Below are positions 44,082 to 56,462 of a stretch of 64,000 nucleotides of DNA, piece after piece. Source of the stretch: Mesomycoplasma ovipneumoniae. Its GTDB lineage: Bacteria > Bacillota_I > Bacilli_A > Mycoplasmatales > Metamycoplasmataceae. The notes below the pieces were generated by a model that saw nothing but the letters and a program-made list of their open reading frames with translations, had not been told where the DNA came from and ran no database searches. The stretch is from NCBI GenBank assembly GCA_009756935.1, contig VZDP01000002.1, positions 186,001-250,000 on the forward strand. Direction: 5' to 3'. Position 1 is the stretch's first letter; each line of letters opens with the position of its first letter. The position numbers were made by a program, and so were the translations under genes.

Positions 44082-45367
44082 ACTAATGAAATTATACATG
44101 AAATAACTAAAAAAGCTAAACTGGATTGAATATTTAAAGTTAAAATTTGAAATTCCTGAATATAGTCAACAGTTTGGATGAAAAACTTGCTAATTCACTC
44201 AGTGATTTGTGGATTAAAAATGAATATAAGCAAACTTGCGTATAAAAAAGTAAAAAAACCGGTAAAAACAATCGTATTTAGCGGAGCCATAAAGTTGTAA
44301 TACGAATTTAAAAAAGTTGAAAAAATACTGCTAAAAAAATTTATAAATAAGAAATTAACAACAAATTTGTGTCAATTTTTTGGAAATCTTATCTGATTTA
44401 TTATTGTTATTATAAAACTAATTGTAAATGTCAAAACAAATCCTAATGAGTAAAAAATTAAAGGATTTATAGATAAAATTAAAATTCCACTCATTGATAG
44501 AAGTTCTATTTTATTAAATTTTTTATTTAAAAATAATTTATTAACTTCAATGAGACCTCAGAATAAAAATCCCCTTAAGAATGAAATTGAAAAATTGAAC
44601 AAAAATAGTTGAAAAGTCAAAAAACAGAAAAATAATGGCTTATATATAAATTGCCGTATTTTCAACATTTTGGAAAATGAAAAAAATACTTGTTTAAAAA
44701 GATTAATATGAAATCCTGAAATGACAAAAATTTGATAGACTCCTAGGTTTACTAATATTTTTCGGAAATCACTAGCATCAAACGGAGTTTCGCCGAGAAA
44801 AATCATCGGAATGAGCTTTTTGGAATAATTTTCTTGAATCGAGAAAAATTTTCTAACTTTTGCAAAAATAGTATTGCTTTCTTCTAAAAAAGTAATTTTT
44901 GCATCTTCCAAAACTAAAAATGAACCTTTTGACTTCAAATACGAAACAAAGTCAAAATCTGATGTGTTTTTAGGTCTAACAAGTTTTCCGCTCAGCTTTA
45001 ATAGTGTTCCAATTTCGTATTGATTGCCGCGGATAAAAATTTTGTCACTCTCAAATTTTATAAAATTTCCAAAACTAACTTTATCGACAACTTTACTTTC
45101 AAAGCTAACGCTAGAATTTGTAATTTTTGGAAACATTAGTCAATAAGATACTAAAAAAAATAACAATAATAACAGCAAAAAAATAATTTTTTTAAATTCA
45201 CCAACTAAAATTAAAAATGAAACTGATAAAAATAACAACACAACTCAGACAATTCTAAAATTATCAACTAATAAAATAGTAAAAATACAACTTAAAAAAA
45301 TTGCTAATCAAGAATAAAATTTTCTTGAAGAATTTTTAAAGTTGCCGAATCAAGACGCAAAGCTCAT
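44000..45367 (-). CDS. comEC: ComEC/Rec2-type DNA uptake channel, short form
   Basis: 455 aa. ATG 45367 chosen: it gives MSFASWFGNFKNSSRKFYSWLAIFLS and three N-terminal membrane spans before the OB-like region (KFESDKIFIRGNQYEIGTLLKLSGKL). The competence domain has LGVYQIFVISGFHINLF, matching the family's 'G..H.laiSGlHi' signature. The C-terminal metallo-beta-lactamase-like domain of B. subtilis ComEC (total 776 aa) is absent. Overlaps the ComEA-like gene by 64 bases and holA by 82 bases, both out of frame. Confidence 0.85.
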
Positions 45368-45780
45368 TCGATTTCTTTTCAAGTTATTTGTTTATTTTTT
45401 GATTCTTTTAAAAAAGCATGTAATTTTGTTGCTATTTTTTTGTTAGTGATAATTTTTTCTAATGCTTTTAGTGTGATTTTGTTTAATGTTGATTTTTTTT
45501 CTGCAGGTTTTAAGGAAATTTTTTGGTCACTTGTAACTTCTAGTTCGGACTCATATTGGCTAGTGTCATATCCGCGAATTACATCAAAATCGGCAAAAAT
45601 TTGTCGTCATTTTGTTCCATAATTGAAAAATTTTGTACCAGGATTGCGAACTCCATGTAAAATTGTTACAGAAATCTGTTTCTTTGGCATGGCATGAGAT
45701 TGAAGTTTGTATGCCAAAAACGAGAATCCAGCAAGAGATCCAGCCAAAACAATTAAACTGATAACCTGTATTTTTTTCAT
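45304..45780 (-). CDS. ComEA-like DNA-receptor protein (divergent)
   Basis: 158 aa. N-terminal membrane anchor (residues 5-25), then KKQISVTILHGVRNPGTKFFNYGTKW, which resembles the SLBB-type domain of ComEA, and a C-terminal helical part (LEKIITNKKIATKLHAFLKES, WALRLDSATLKILQENFI) at the position of ComEA's helix-hairpin-helix. The HhH glycines are poorly kept, so the call rests mainly on position before comEC. Would bind DNA at the outer face for ComEC. Confidence 0.6.
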
Positions 45781-45827
45781 GTACTTAGTTTAATTTTTTA
45801 TCTAGTTTTTGCCTAAAAAAGAAAAAA

Positions 45828-45858
45828 AACATGAAAAAATATTTGTTTTTCATGTTTG
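45828..45858 (-). terminator. Terminator of the thiamine transporter operon
   Basis: AAACATGAAAAA and TTTTTCATGTTT form the stem; on the minus strand it is followed by TTTTTTTTCTTTTTT. It lies between P69 and the comEA-like gene. Confidence 0.8.
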
Positions 45859-45899
45859 TATTTATATTGATAAAAGAAATTTAATTTTAAGGATAAAGG

Positions 45900-47603
45900 T
45901 TATAATAAATATTTTTTTACGTCAACATTAAAAATCATATTTTTCAATTTGACCATGATCGCGAGTATTTTTTTAAAATAATTGTTTTGAATAGATATAA
46001 TAATAATTTCGATAGATAAAATTAAAAACCATGTTACTCACGAAAAAGTAAAAAATGCAGTTCTATCACCGGCAATACCTGTCTGGGAAAGGGTTGTGAG
46101 CTTTTGCCCCAATAAAGATCCGCCAAAAATTCCATAAAGAAGCAAATCATGAATTGAATCTGAAATTTGAACCGATAAATATTTAAAATATTCCTTGTAA
46201 ATTAACGGGAAAATATAGTGAGTTATTGTTTTAAATTTACTTCACTGGCGAAGTCTTAGCAATTTGTATTTTTGCCAGTCGATCGAATTAAGAGTTTCAT
46301 TTAGTTTTTTTGCCATTCCAAGGCCGTTTTTAATTCCAACAAGAAATGTTACCCATAAAATTGGTTGAACAGCAAAACTCAAGAAAAGATAAAAAATAAC
46401 AATTGACGGGATTATCCTAAAAAAGTTAAGTAAAAATTTAAAGAATGATCATTTAATTCAATGGTTTAATTTTTCATTTGCAGCCAGTAGTCATAAAATT
46501 GAAACTACACCAATAATTGCAAGACAGACAATAACTTGAGCTAAAAGTTTTCAAACCATGTAAATTGGATTGTCTAATTGTCCTTGTAAAAAAACACTTC
46601 AGTCAATAACAAAAAGCGATCCAAAAAAACGATTAATTTGATGTTGATTAACGTTTCATGACTCAATATCCAAAATACTAATAATTAATAAGGTTAATAT
46701 AAGAAATCCAAAAAAAATCCTTAAAATTCAATTGTAATTTACTTTTAACCATAAAATATATTTATTTTTTTGGTTTATATTAACAGATCTTTTGTGTAAT
46801 ATAAATTTATTAAAGAAAATTATTAAAAATTCCAAAAAAGTTGCAAAGACTAATAAAACTGCAAGTGGTATTCCGACAATTTTTCAACCCAATGCAGGAT
46901 TTTGAACCCCATCATTAATTAAAATTCCAATACCAATAACTCCAGTTGCTGAAATAATCGTTGTTCAGCGAATATTTGCTTCAAAACTGAATAAAAATAG
47001 CCCAAAAAATTTATTAATTACAAAAGGTAAAATTTCATTTTTAAATGCAAAAAAGCGATTTTTTCCTTTAATTATTGCTTTTTGATACCCGCTTAAATCA
47101 AGTGAATTTAAAAAAGAATAAAAATACCGATGTAACCAAATTCAAGAAAATCAAGTCACAATTAAAATTGCCGCTAATTTTGGAGCAAAAATAAGTTTTA
47201 AAGGATCAATTATAAACGTAATTGGAAAGGATTTAAGAATTATAATAATTCATCAAATTATGCTTTTTAAATATTTATTTTTAATAAATTGTGAGCTAAA
47301 AAGCGCAGAAAAAAAAGCAAGAGTTGCACCGATAAAAGTGCCAAGAAAAGTGTATTTAATTGTGATTCATAAAAATCTCATGCTTAAAGAAAAAACTGAA
47401 TCACTATAATAAGGATGTTTGTTTGAAAAAGCAAACAAGTCAGTTAAATTTTTTTTAAAAAGGGTTCAACCATTATAATTAATTTCGGAAAAAATTGAGT
47501 AAAAAGATACAATAAACAAAACTAAAAAAACAAATGTGAAAAAAAGTTTTGTTTTTTTAAATCTTTGGTAAGGCTTGTTTTTAAATGCACTAATGATCGT
47601 CAT
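45900..47603 (-). CDS. P69-like thiamine ABC permease
   Basis: 567 aa, about 12 predicted membrane spans in two similar halves, so it looks like a fused pair of permease domains. EAA-like loops: KAIIKGKNRFFAFKNEILPFVINK in the first half and KYKLLRLRQWSKFKTITHYIFPLIYKEY in the second. Many TGA-Trp codons break it in the standard code. Overlaps the ATPase gene by 14 bases. M. hyorhinis has the same P37-P29-P69 set. Role in thiamine uptake follows from the TPP riboswitch and the P37 partner. Confidence 0.9.
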
Positions 47604-48375
47604 CTTCATTGTCATCCTTACCAAATATTGAATCTATTTGTTCTTGGTCAATATCTGAAAATGAATTATAAAAGTTAGCATTTCCATTGTTTATCAGTAA
47701 AATTCTGCCATCATATTTTTTCACTAAATTAATATTATGAGAAATAATAATTGTGATTGAATTATTTAATTTTCCAAAATTAATAATTAAATCAATAATT
47801 TTTGCAGCTGTTTTTGGATCAAGAGCCGAAGTTGGCTCATCGGCAAGAATTATTTTTGGGTGGTGTAACATGAGTTTTGCAATTTCAACCCGCTGTTGCT
47901 GACCCCCAGATAAGTCCTGAAAAATAGAGTAAATTTTTTCTTCCAGACCAAGTTGACTCATAATTTTAATTATTTGTTCTCGTTGGCTTTTGGTTGGAAT
48001 CGCAAATAAACTGTAAAAAATATTTTTATACTTAGGTAAATTTTTAGCTAAATTTAAATAAACACTTTGAAAATTTATTGAAGTTGGTGTTTGAGTAAGA
48101 TATCCAATTGTTTTTAAAAATTTTTTTTTATTTTTTTTATTTTGATCTAATAAATTTTGCTCTTGCCAAATTAGTTTACCTGAAACAAAAATATTTTGTA
48201 AAATTGACAGAAAAAACGAAGACTTACCTTGACCACTTGGGCCAATTACAAATAAAAGTTCTGTATTACATAACTTAAAATTAAGAGGATTTATTAAATT
48301 TTTTCCGTTTTTGTCATGTCTAAATGAAAAATCTTCAAAAATTAGACAGTTTTTAGTTTGATTTTGATTGGGCAT
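47590..48375 (-). CDS. P29-like thiamine ABC transporter ATPase
   Basis: 261 aa. Seen: Walker A GPSGQGKSS, Q-loop YLTQTPTS, signature [14 protein letters not shown], Walker B IILADEPTSALD, H-loop IIISHNINL. Acidic C-terminus (DDNEDDDH). Powers P69. Its ATG overlaps the end of the P37 gene by 23 bases, consistent with coupled translation. Confidence 0.93.
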   Translation of the reverse strand: MPNQNQTKNCLIFEDFSFRHDKNGKNLINPLNFKLCNTELLFVIGPSGQGKSSFFLSILQNIFVSGKLIWQEQNLLDQNKKNKKKFLKTIGYLTQTPTSINFQSVYLNLAKNLPKYKNIFYSLFAIPTKSQREQIIKIMSQLGLEEKIYSIFQDLSGGQQQRVEIAKLMLHHPKIILADEPTSALDPKTAAKIIDLIINFGKLNNSITIIISHNINLVKKYDGRILLINNGNANFYNSFSDIDQEQIDSIFGKDDNEDDDH

Positions 48376-49618
48376 AAATCTTACGGAATTCAGGGTCTTG
48401 TTGATTTACTTTTCTATAACCATTGTACCCAACGTTTGGACCGTATTCATCTTTTCCGTTTTTTGCCAGGTTAATAAATGCTTGAGAAATTAAATCAGCT
48501 TGAATTTTACTGAATTTTGGGCGGAATGAACCAATATCATATGAAGCTGGGTTTGTTAGCATAAAAATTTCAACTTTTGAGTCTGGTTTTGAGTCTGTTT
48601 CGCTTGAAGTATATTGTTTTGAATCTTTTTTATTTTCGGTTCAAGCAAAAGAAGCCTCATCATCAAAAGCGATTCTAAAATTTGGATCTTGACCAATTGC
48701 ATGGCCATCCCCTTGAATATATTTATCTGAATGTCCTAGCCGATCTTCATTTAAACTAGCCGATCTAAAACTTGAACCAAAATGTTTTTTTAGAATAAAA
48801 TTCTGCATTTTAAATGTTCCAGCAGAAGTTAGATTTCCATGAATTATTCCATAATTTCTGAATTTAGGTCAGTCTTTATCATGTCAACTTTTTTTAATTT
48901 CAGCTCTTGTTTTTTCATCGCCATAAATCATAATCATACCACGGTAATATGAAATTATTTTTCGCGGGTTTGATTCATCATATAAAAATCGATAGGCAAT
49001 TGTGTCTCATTTTTGCGCATCATTTGGATCACTTGACCATTCATTATAAGGAGTTTTATTAAATAGTTCATTTAATTGTTTTGCGCCTTTATATAATGGG
49101 TCATTTTCTGTTCCATTGGTGTAAAAAACCGGCGATTCAGGGCTATTTTTAAAAGCTCATGTTAAAGTCTGCAGACCATTATAAAGTTGTTTGTCTTGGT
49201 CATCTTCGATAGTTGTAGTTGCATCAGCAATTACAAAATCGAGAGCATTAGCTGAGTTATTTGATGATTTTAATTGCAAAATTTTTGATTTTGCATCATC
49301 ATTTCCAACAAATTCAAAACTCACATCAGGCAAGTCTTTAGTTTGTGGATTTGCCTCTTTTAGTTTTTTAAATTCTTCTGTTAAATTGGTAAGAAATTTA
49401 TTAACGCGATCAGGTTCTTTAGATTTAAGTTTAAATCAACTTTGACCTAAACCAAGGTTAACTTTTGTATCTCATGTTTGAGCTAATTGCTCTGGATTTT
49501 GATCTGAAGTATTGATACATGCAGAAATCACTAATGGTACTGTTAAAAAAGAAGAAAGAAAAGATAATTTTTTTAAAAAATTTCTTTTTTTAGAGTGAAA
49601 TTTATTTTTTTTCGTCAT
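48353..49618 (-). CDS. P37/Cypl-like thiamine-binding lipoprotein
   Basis: 421 aa. Lipoprotein signal ends VISAC (Cys34). The following region (WDTKVNLGLGQSW, TTIEDDQDKQLYNGLQTLTWAF, YYRGMIMIYG, HGNLTSAGTFKMQNFILKKHFG) matches the P37/Cypl family; the M. hyorhinis protein was crystallised with thiamine pyrophosphate bound. The TPP riboswitch directly upstream independently supports this ligand. First gene of the operon; ribosome site AAAGGAAAA, 10 bases before the ATG. Confidence 0.93.
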
Positions 49619-49694
49619 TACAAACAATTTTCCTTTTGTGTTTTAGTAAACAAGGTGTTTTATGACGATTTTAGCATTTGCTTTTAAAGAAAAA

Positions 49695-49774
49695 GGACAA
49701 ACTCGTTACGCTAGTATTACCTAGATCAACTTTTAAGAGTTTTTCTCAGCCCAAAACGGACACCTCTGTTTACC
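49695..49774 (-). promoter_or_regulatory. TPP riboswitch (THI box)
   Basis: On the minus strand: GGTAAACAGAGGTGTCC, then GGGCTGAGA, then ACTCTT, then GATCTAGGTAATACTAGC, GTAACGAG, GTTTGTCC. These are the THI-box cores (CUGAGA and GAUCu-G-UAAUaC-aGCGUA). P1 pairs GGTAAAC with GTTTGTCC, P2 AGAG with CTCT, P4/P5 CTAG with CTAG. TATAAT at 49788-49783 puts the transcript start at the aptamer's first base. Downstream, ACACCTTGTTTAC (about 49657-49645) can pair with the aptamer's GTAAACAGAGGTGT just before the ribosome site, a plausible expression platform acting on translation. Confidence 0.93.
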
Positions 49775-49901
49775 TAGTCTAAATTATAGCATAATCATTT
49801 AAATAATTTAACAAAAAATACTATGAAAAATCAAAATTTTTTTCAAAAAAATTCATTTTCTAATTAAATTTAAGCATTTTTTAACAAAAAGCAAAAATTT
49901 T

Positions 49902-50331
49902 TTATATAAACATTTTAACAATAAAACTATTTTTTAAATTTTTTAAATATTTAACTTTTTGCTCGTATGCAAGAATTAGTGAGTCAAAAGTCTCAAAAAG
50001 TTGTGAAATTTTTTGTTGTTCAGCAACATCTGGGGTGAATTTTAGCTCAATTTGAGCAATATCAATAATTTTTAGAGAAGGAATAATGCCATTTGTGACA
50101 TTTTTTTTTGTTTGAAATCCAATTGCAATGGCAAAAAATTCATTTTCAGGATATTTTTTTGATGTTAATATTCCACAAGAACCTGTTGCAAAAAATTTTC
50201 CTTTTCGAAAATTAACAACTCCAGCATAACCAGCGGCCGTTCATGTCAAGACATTTTCAGCCAAAAACTCTTTATAATAGCCTAAAATCCCGTGATTTTT
50301 TGTTTGTGATGAATAAACCGGGTAGATGTAG
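49902..50331 (-). pseudogene. hsdS: Out-of-frame second half of hsdS (TRD2 and conserved helix)
   Basis: Open from codon GGC 50331 to TAA 49902, reading GYIYPVYSSQTKNHGILGYY ... QLFETFDSLILAYEQKVKYL ... VKMFI. It is the second target-recognition domain and helix of a type I specificity subunit but lies one base out of frame with the first half. One more CT unit, or two fewer, in the repeat would restore a single protein. It closely copies the first half. Confidence 0.85.
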
Positions 50332-51063
50332 CCTCTCTCTCTCTCTCTCTCTCTCTACAGGTCTAGTTTTTATTTGGTTTTTGGTTAGTGATTCGCCTCG
50401 GGAAAGCTCAAATAAATTTTTGACTTGATCAGTAATTCAAGTTGGTTTGAAACCTTTGAATCTAATTGAAGGAAAATCTGAACTAAAATTAGCAAACATT
50501 TTGTTAGTGAAATCATTTTTAAGATTTTTCACGAGGCTCATTTTTTCTTCAAGTTCATTAACTAAGTTATCAAACGTCTCAAAAAGTTGCGAAATTTTTT
50601 GCTGCTCGCTAATATCAGGAGTAAATTTTAATTCAACTCGGGCGATATCCTCGCTTTTTAGAGAAGGAACGATACTTCTTGAGACTCGTTTTTTGGTTTG
50701 TAATCCAATTCCAATAGCAAAAAATTCATTTTCAGGATATTTTTTTGAAGTCAATATTCCGCAATGACCAGTTGCATAAAATTTTCCTTTTCGAAAATTA
50801 ACAACTCCTGCTTTTACACCATCAGCCGTCCATGTTATTACATTTTCAGCTAAAAAATCTTTATAATACCCCAAAATTCCGTGATTTTCTGTTTGCGATG
50901 AATAAACTGGGTAAATATATTGTTCTGAAACAAATGTCCGAAAATCTTTTTTAGTTAAACTTCCACCGCGACTTATTGAAAATAAATCCCCCACTGCTTT
51001 TGTTAGTCATGCTGAGTCAAATTGTTTAAATCTGATCTGTGGGGAACATATTTTTTTTAACAT
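50272..51063 (-). CDS. hsdS: Type I restriction-modification specificity subunit, first half (phase-off form)
   Basis: 263 aa as read here. MLKKICSPQIRFKQFDSAWLTKAVGDLFSISRGGSLTKKDF begins a type I S protein; first recognition domain to ~165, then the conserved spacer helix (ISQLFETFDNLVNELEEKMSLVKNLKNDF), then the start of the second domain (FELSRGESLTKNQ). After the ERERERER-coding repeat it goes out of frame (LHLPGLFITNKKSRDF) and stops. Half-length S subunits can sometimes dimerise, so it need not be inactive. No hsdM or hsdR is near, so it must work with subunits encoded elsewhere. Confidence 0.88.
50333..50356 (+). repeat. (CT)12 simple repeat inside hsdS
   Basis: Twelve CT units (AG on the coding strand) encode alternating Glu-Arg in the loop before TRD2. 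Dinucleotide slippage here switches the reading frame, the typical mechanism of phase variation. It stands out in a genome with almost no GC-containing repeats. Confidence 0.95.
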
Positions 51064-51383
51064 TAATTTTCCTTGATTTTTTCAAAAAAAGTTTTTTAGA
51101 TTAAATATTTTACTACAAATTCACCAAATCTAGTTTAAAGAATATAAATTTAACTATTTTTAAATAAAAGTTAATGACTTAATTAAAAAAATCGCCTTGA
51201 ATTTAAAAGCCTTTCAAGACAAAAATTTTTGCAAAAAATGTACTTTTGTTATCTAATTTTTAATTTTGACAAAAAATTAGACAAAATTAAAATTTATTAT
51301 AAAATTTTACATTTTTATAAATAAAAAAATCTTAGCTAAATGGTATAATTAAATTAAAAAATGCACAAAAAGGGGGCTAAAAA
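51064..51383 (+). promoter_or_regulatory. Intergenic region with glpK-glpF promoter
   Basis: TATAAT at 51344-51349, AGGGGGC ribosome site at 51371-51377, ATG at 51384. AATTTTTAATTTTGACA-like inverted A/T-rich stretches around 51250-51300; no gene seen. Confidence 0.6.
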
Positions 51384-52916
<1,533 letters not shown>

Positions 52917-52929
52917 AAGGAAATTTTAC

Positions 52930-53667
52930 ATGGAAAATATCATTTATTTATCTGAATTTCTGGGAACGGCAACGCTAATTTTGCTAGGAAATGGCGTTAA
53001 TTATTCTGTAAGTGCAACAAAAATGTTTGCAAATCAATCAGGAAAATGGATTGTTATTGCTCTTGGCTGAGCTCTTGGTGTGCTTTTAGGAATTATGGTT
53101 GCTAACGGAATAGCCGGTAATATTTCTGTTGCCCATTTAAATCCGGCAGTTTCAATTTTTTCTGCTATCAGCACAAAAAATGCCGAACTTTTAGCGCTTA
53201 TTCCTTTACAAATATTAGGGGCAATTTTTGGCCAGATAATTCTAAATACGATTAACTGAAGTCATATTAAAGAAACAAAAGCAGAAGTTATTGCCTCTTG
53301 CCACCACACCGGACCGGCATTTAAAAAATCTTATGTAAGCAACTTTTTATACGAATTTATCGGAACTATTGTCTTAATTGCCACAATTGCCTTTTTGGAT
53401 AAATCATTTCAAACAATGGGACCAGTAATTGTTGCACTAATCGTGCTTTCAATTGGACTATCACTTGGTTCTTCAACTGGTTATGCTATAAATCCTGCGC
53501 GTGATTTTGGTCCAAGATTTATCTTTTTCCTTACTTCATTTGTCTTAAAAAAACATAATAATTTTTTAAATGTTAATAATTGAAAAGAAATTTACGGATT
53601 TGATTATTCATGAAATCCAATTATCGCTCCTAGTTTAGCCGCGGTTTTACTAGGTTTTGCGATTTAA
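52930..53667 (+). CDS. glpF: Glycerol uptake facilitator
   Basis: 245 aa, six membrane spans of the aquaglyceroporin family. First pore motif HLNPAVS and second NPARDFGPR, both with the Asn of the NPA signature. Admits glycerol for GlpK. Ribosome site AAAGGAAA, co-transcribed with glpK. Confidence 0.96.
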
Positions 53668-53703
53668 TTTGCCTGTTTTACTAAGTTTTTTTGATTTCTT
53701 TCT

Positions 53704-53731
53704 TGGAAATTTTTAGCCAATTTGCTATAAT
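53704..53731 (+). promoter_or_regulatory. Promoter of the transglutaminase-like lipoprotein gene
   Basis: TTGGAA (53704-53709), 16-base spacer, TATAAT (53726-53731); start codon 30 bases later. Confidence 0.6.
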
Positions 53732-53760
53732 TTATAGTTAATATTTTAGTTAGGGTCATT

Positions 53761-55797
53761 ATGAAAAAACTTAGAAAATCGTTGTTTTTATTGTTAATAA
53801 CTTCAGGGAGTTTGCTTTTAACTTCTTGCGGACTTACTACTTCACGAATTGAGTTGCAAAATAAAAAAGATGAAAATGCAAACACTCAATCTCAAGAGAA
53901 TAATTTTATTCAAAAAGAAACTCTAATAACTGAAAAAACCGGCGATTTGCTAAATAATTCAGAGACACAAATAAGCCAAGAAAACAATTTTGATCAAAAA
54001 ATTGATCAAAAGTCAAATCTAGTTTCAATTCCAAAATCTAATATAAAAACAAAAACAGTCAAAAAACAAATTTTAAAAAATTTTAACCAAAACAAAAACC
54101 AACAGCAACAACAAAAGCAACTTTTAAGCCCAAAAAACGATAATAAAACCGAAATTATCACTAAAAAGCAGCCAGAAGTGGCTGTTTTTGTAAATTATTC
54201 GCAAAAATATTTGCAATTAGAAAATGATGTCAAGAATTTTATTAACACTGAATTAAAAGAGCTAAAACACGAATTTTTCAGGGATAAATTAAATCAAGTA
54301 ATTGACGAGGTTGAATATGAAAAAATTCGTGACCAAAAAAATCAAAATCAATCCTTTTTCAAAAATAGCATCGGAAAACTAACAAAAATTTTTGATGAAG
54401 TTAAAACTAATTATAAAAATTCAACTGATTTTTCAGAAATAATTGAGCCAAAAATTCAAGATGAAAAACCAAAGGAAAAAGACGAAAATTCTTATCCTTT
54501 AGGGATTGAAAAATACCAAGATTATCAAGGTAATTTAAATTCCAATAATTCTGCCAAAAGTTTTATGAATTTAATTGACCCAAAAGATGTAAGAAATTTT
54601 GAATATCAAGGCTATAATGAAAAAAATCGCAAAAAAGTTGCTGATTTTACTAAAAAATTAATCGATGAATCTAAGGCAAAAACTGATGAAGAAAAAATAA
54701 AAATTATTTTTGACTGAATAGTTAAAAATGTAAAATATGCTTGAAATCTAAGTCGAATTCCCGCAGTTGAACCTTCGGCTGTTTTAGAAGAATTATACGC
54801 TGTTTGTGGTGGTTATTCTAATTTATATAAGGCAATGCTTGATTCAATTGGCATTAAAAATTCAATTGTTATTGGTTGGTCAAAATTTGGTCCACACCAG
54901 TGAAATTTAGTTTTTGATACAAAAACCAAAGAATTTTTTCACTCAGACCCAACTTGAGGGCAATTCAGAAGAAATGATGCTGAATTTGCAAAAGATCATA
55001 AAACCTTCAAAATTCTTGACTCATTTTATTCAGAAAATGGCCAAACTTATGAGTATAATTTAGGTGTTTCGCTTGTTTCTGCTAAGACTAGCGATGCTAA
55101 GCCTGCCTTTGAAATTAAAAATAAGTCTAAAGTAGTCGGAATTTCTAATGATTTTCTAAAAAAAGCAAGTAAATTATACATTGGTCCAAATGTTTCGCGG
55201 ATTGATTATCAAAGTGGAACTTTTAGTGTTAAAAGTATTGATGTCGATCCCCAAAATCCTTATTTTGCATCAAAAGACGGCGTTTTATATAATAAAAACT
55301 TGACAAAATTAATTATAATGCCTGAAAAATACGAGTTTTCTTCATTTGTTTTGCCAAAAACAGTACAAGAAATCGAGGATTACAAGTTTTCTCTGAATGC
55401 AAAAAATTTAGAAAAAATCACTGTTGAACCGGGAAATTATTACTTTAGAGACTATGGCGGAATTTTATACAACAACGATTTAAGCAAAATCATTTTTATA
55501 CCTAAAAATTATAAAGGCAAAATTATTACTGCTAAAAATGTTAAATTAGACCCACATACATTTGCAAATAATCCAAAAATCACTGAAATTGAAATTAGTC
55601 AAGGCGTTAAAGAAATTCCCGATTTTGCATTTAATTCTCTAAGTTCTCTTTCAATTATTAAAATACCACAAAGTCTTGAAAAATTTTCTGAAAACGCTTT
55701 TGTAGGAATTGATCTAAGAAAAATAAAAATAATTTACCCGCCAAACATTGACAAAAATGTTGCCAATGTTCTAAAAAAATTAAAAAAGATGCAGTAA
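53761..55797 (+). CDS. Lipoprotein with transglutaminase-like and BspA-type leucine-rich repeat domains
   Basis: 678 aa. Signal ends LLLTSC (Cys23). Residues 25-150 are Gln/Asn/Lys-rich and disordered (includes a Gln run). From ~270 a transglutaminase-like core: AVCGGYSNLYKAML (Cys349), HQWNLVFD (His379), SDPTWG (Asp396), a complete Cys-His-Asp triad. Residues ~460-670 carry BspA-like repeats (LPKTVQEIEDYKF, ISQGVKEIPDFAF, IPQSLEKFSENAF). The enzyme core could cross-link, cleave or deamidate surface proteins, and the repeats could bind host matrix. Function is inferred from domains. Monocistronic, with its own promoter and terminator. Confidence 0.88.
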
Positions 55798-55815
55798 ATT
55801 CATTGCATCTTTTTT
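55782..55815 (+). terminator. Terminator of the transglutaminase-like gene
   Basis: AAAAAAGATGCA pairs with TGCATCTTTTTT; the stop codon lies in the loop region. Confidence 0.85.
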
Positions 55816-55848
55816 AATTTAGGAAAATATTATAAATATTAGGCAGAG

Positions 55849-55887
55849 TGATCTAAAATTACTTTTTTATTAAGTTTATTTGATTTT
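55849..55887. repeat. 39-bp direct repeat, left copy (glpO 3'-end remnant)
   Basis: Identical to 57825-57863, where the sequence is the last codons and stop of glpO. The two copies flank RNA repeat copy 3 and the IS element. Confidence 0.9.
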
Positions 55888-55898
55888 TCTGATTTTGA

Positions 55899-56376
55899 CA
55901 GTTTGATGGGAAAAATTCACTTTTCAGTGAATATAAATATGCAAAAATACCCGTAAATCAGGGTTTTTTGATTTAAAATCTTAATTTTTTATTATTTTAA
56001 AATCAACCTTTTGCAAAAAAAAAAAAAAAAAATGTTTGGTCAAAAATAAAATTATGTTATAATAAACATCACTAAGAATAATTAATAAATTTGATATTGA
56101 ATTAAGGGGGAATTACTTATGTTTTTTGCCATACAAAAGTAGAAAATGCGATTTATCCATTATATTTTTTAAATATGATGGGATGCCTTAAATTTACCCG
56201 TTTAGAAATCTATAAATTTATGGCTTTTGGTTATTGTTCTTTCAAAACTTCATATGTTTTTTTAGGCTCAATGCAAATAAAAACGAGTTTTCTATTTGCA
56301 TTGAGTTTAAATAGTAGTTGTATTTTTTTATGATTTTTGTTGTTTTATCCATAAATTGATTTTTGCCAGTGTTTTA
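55899..56376 (+). ncRNA. Structured RNA repeat, copy 3
   Basis: Full-length copy: ATTCACTTTTCAGTGAAT hairpin (55916-55933), 18 A's, TTTGGT (56035-56040), 17-bp spacer, TATAAT (56058-56063), SD AAGGGGG, mini-ORF ATG 56119-56142 reading MFFAIQK, H1, H2 and H3. H3 here is the best: CTCAATGCAAATA pairs perfectly with TATTTGCATTGAG over 13 bp with AAAAC/GTTTT inside. It ends next to the left end of the IS, running into it. Confidence 0.62.
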
Positions 56377-56462
56377 AAATAGGTAATTAACTTTTGCTAA
56401 AAAAGTTAAAAAAGTGCCCAAAACTAAACTAGGACAAAGAAAAAATTAACAGTTTAATATTA

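Noticed and set aside
50333..50356. CT repeat length as a pure sequencing error
   Set aside because: An error of one unit cannot be excluded, but a dinucleotide tract of 12 in a recognition-subunit loop is the classic phase-variation layout, so it is reported with the caveat that reads must be checked.
50243..50428. + frame across the CT repeat (Ser-Leu runs)
   Set aside because: Antisense of hsdS; the minus-strand reading gives the specificity-subunit domains.
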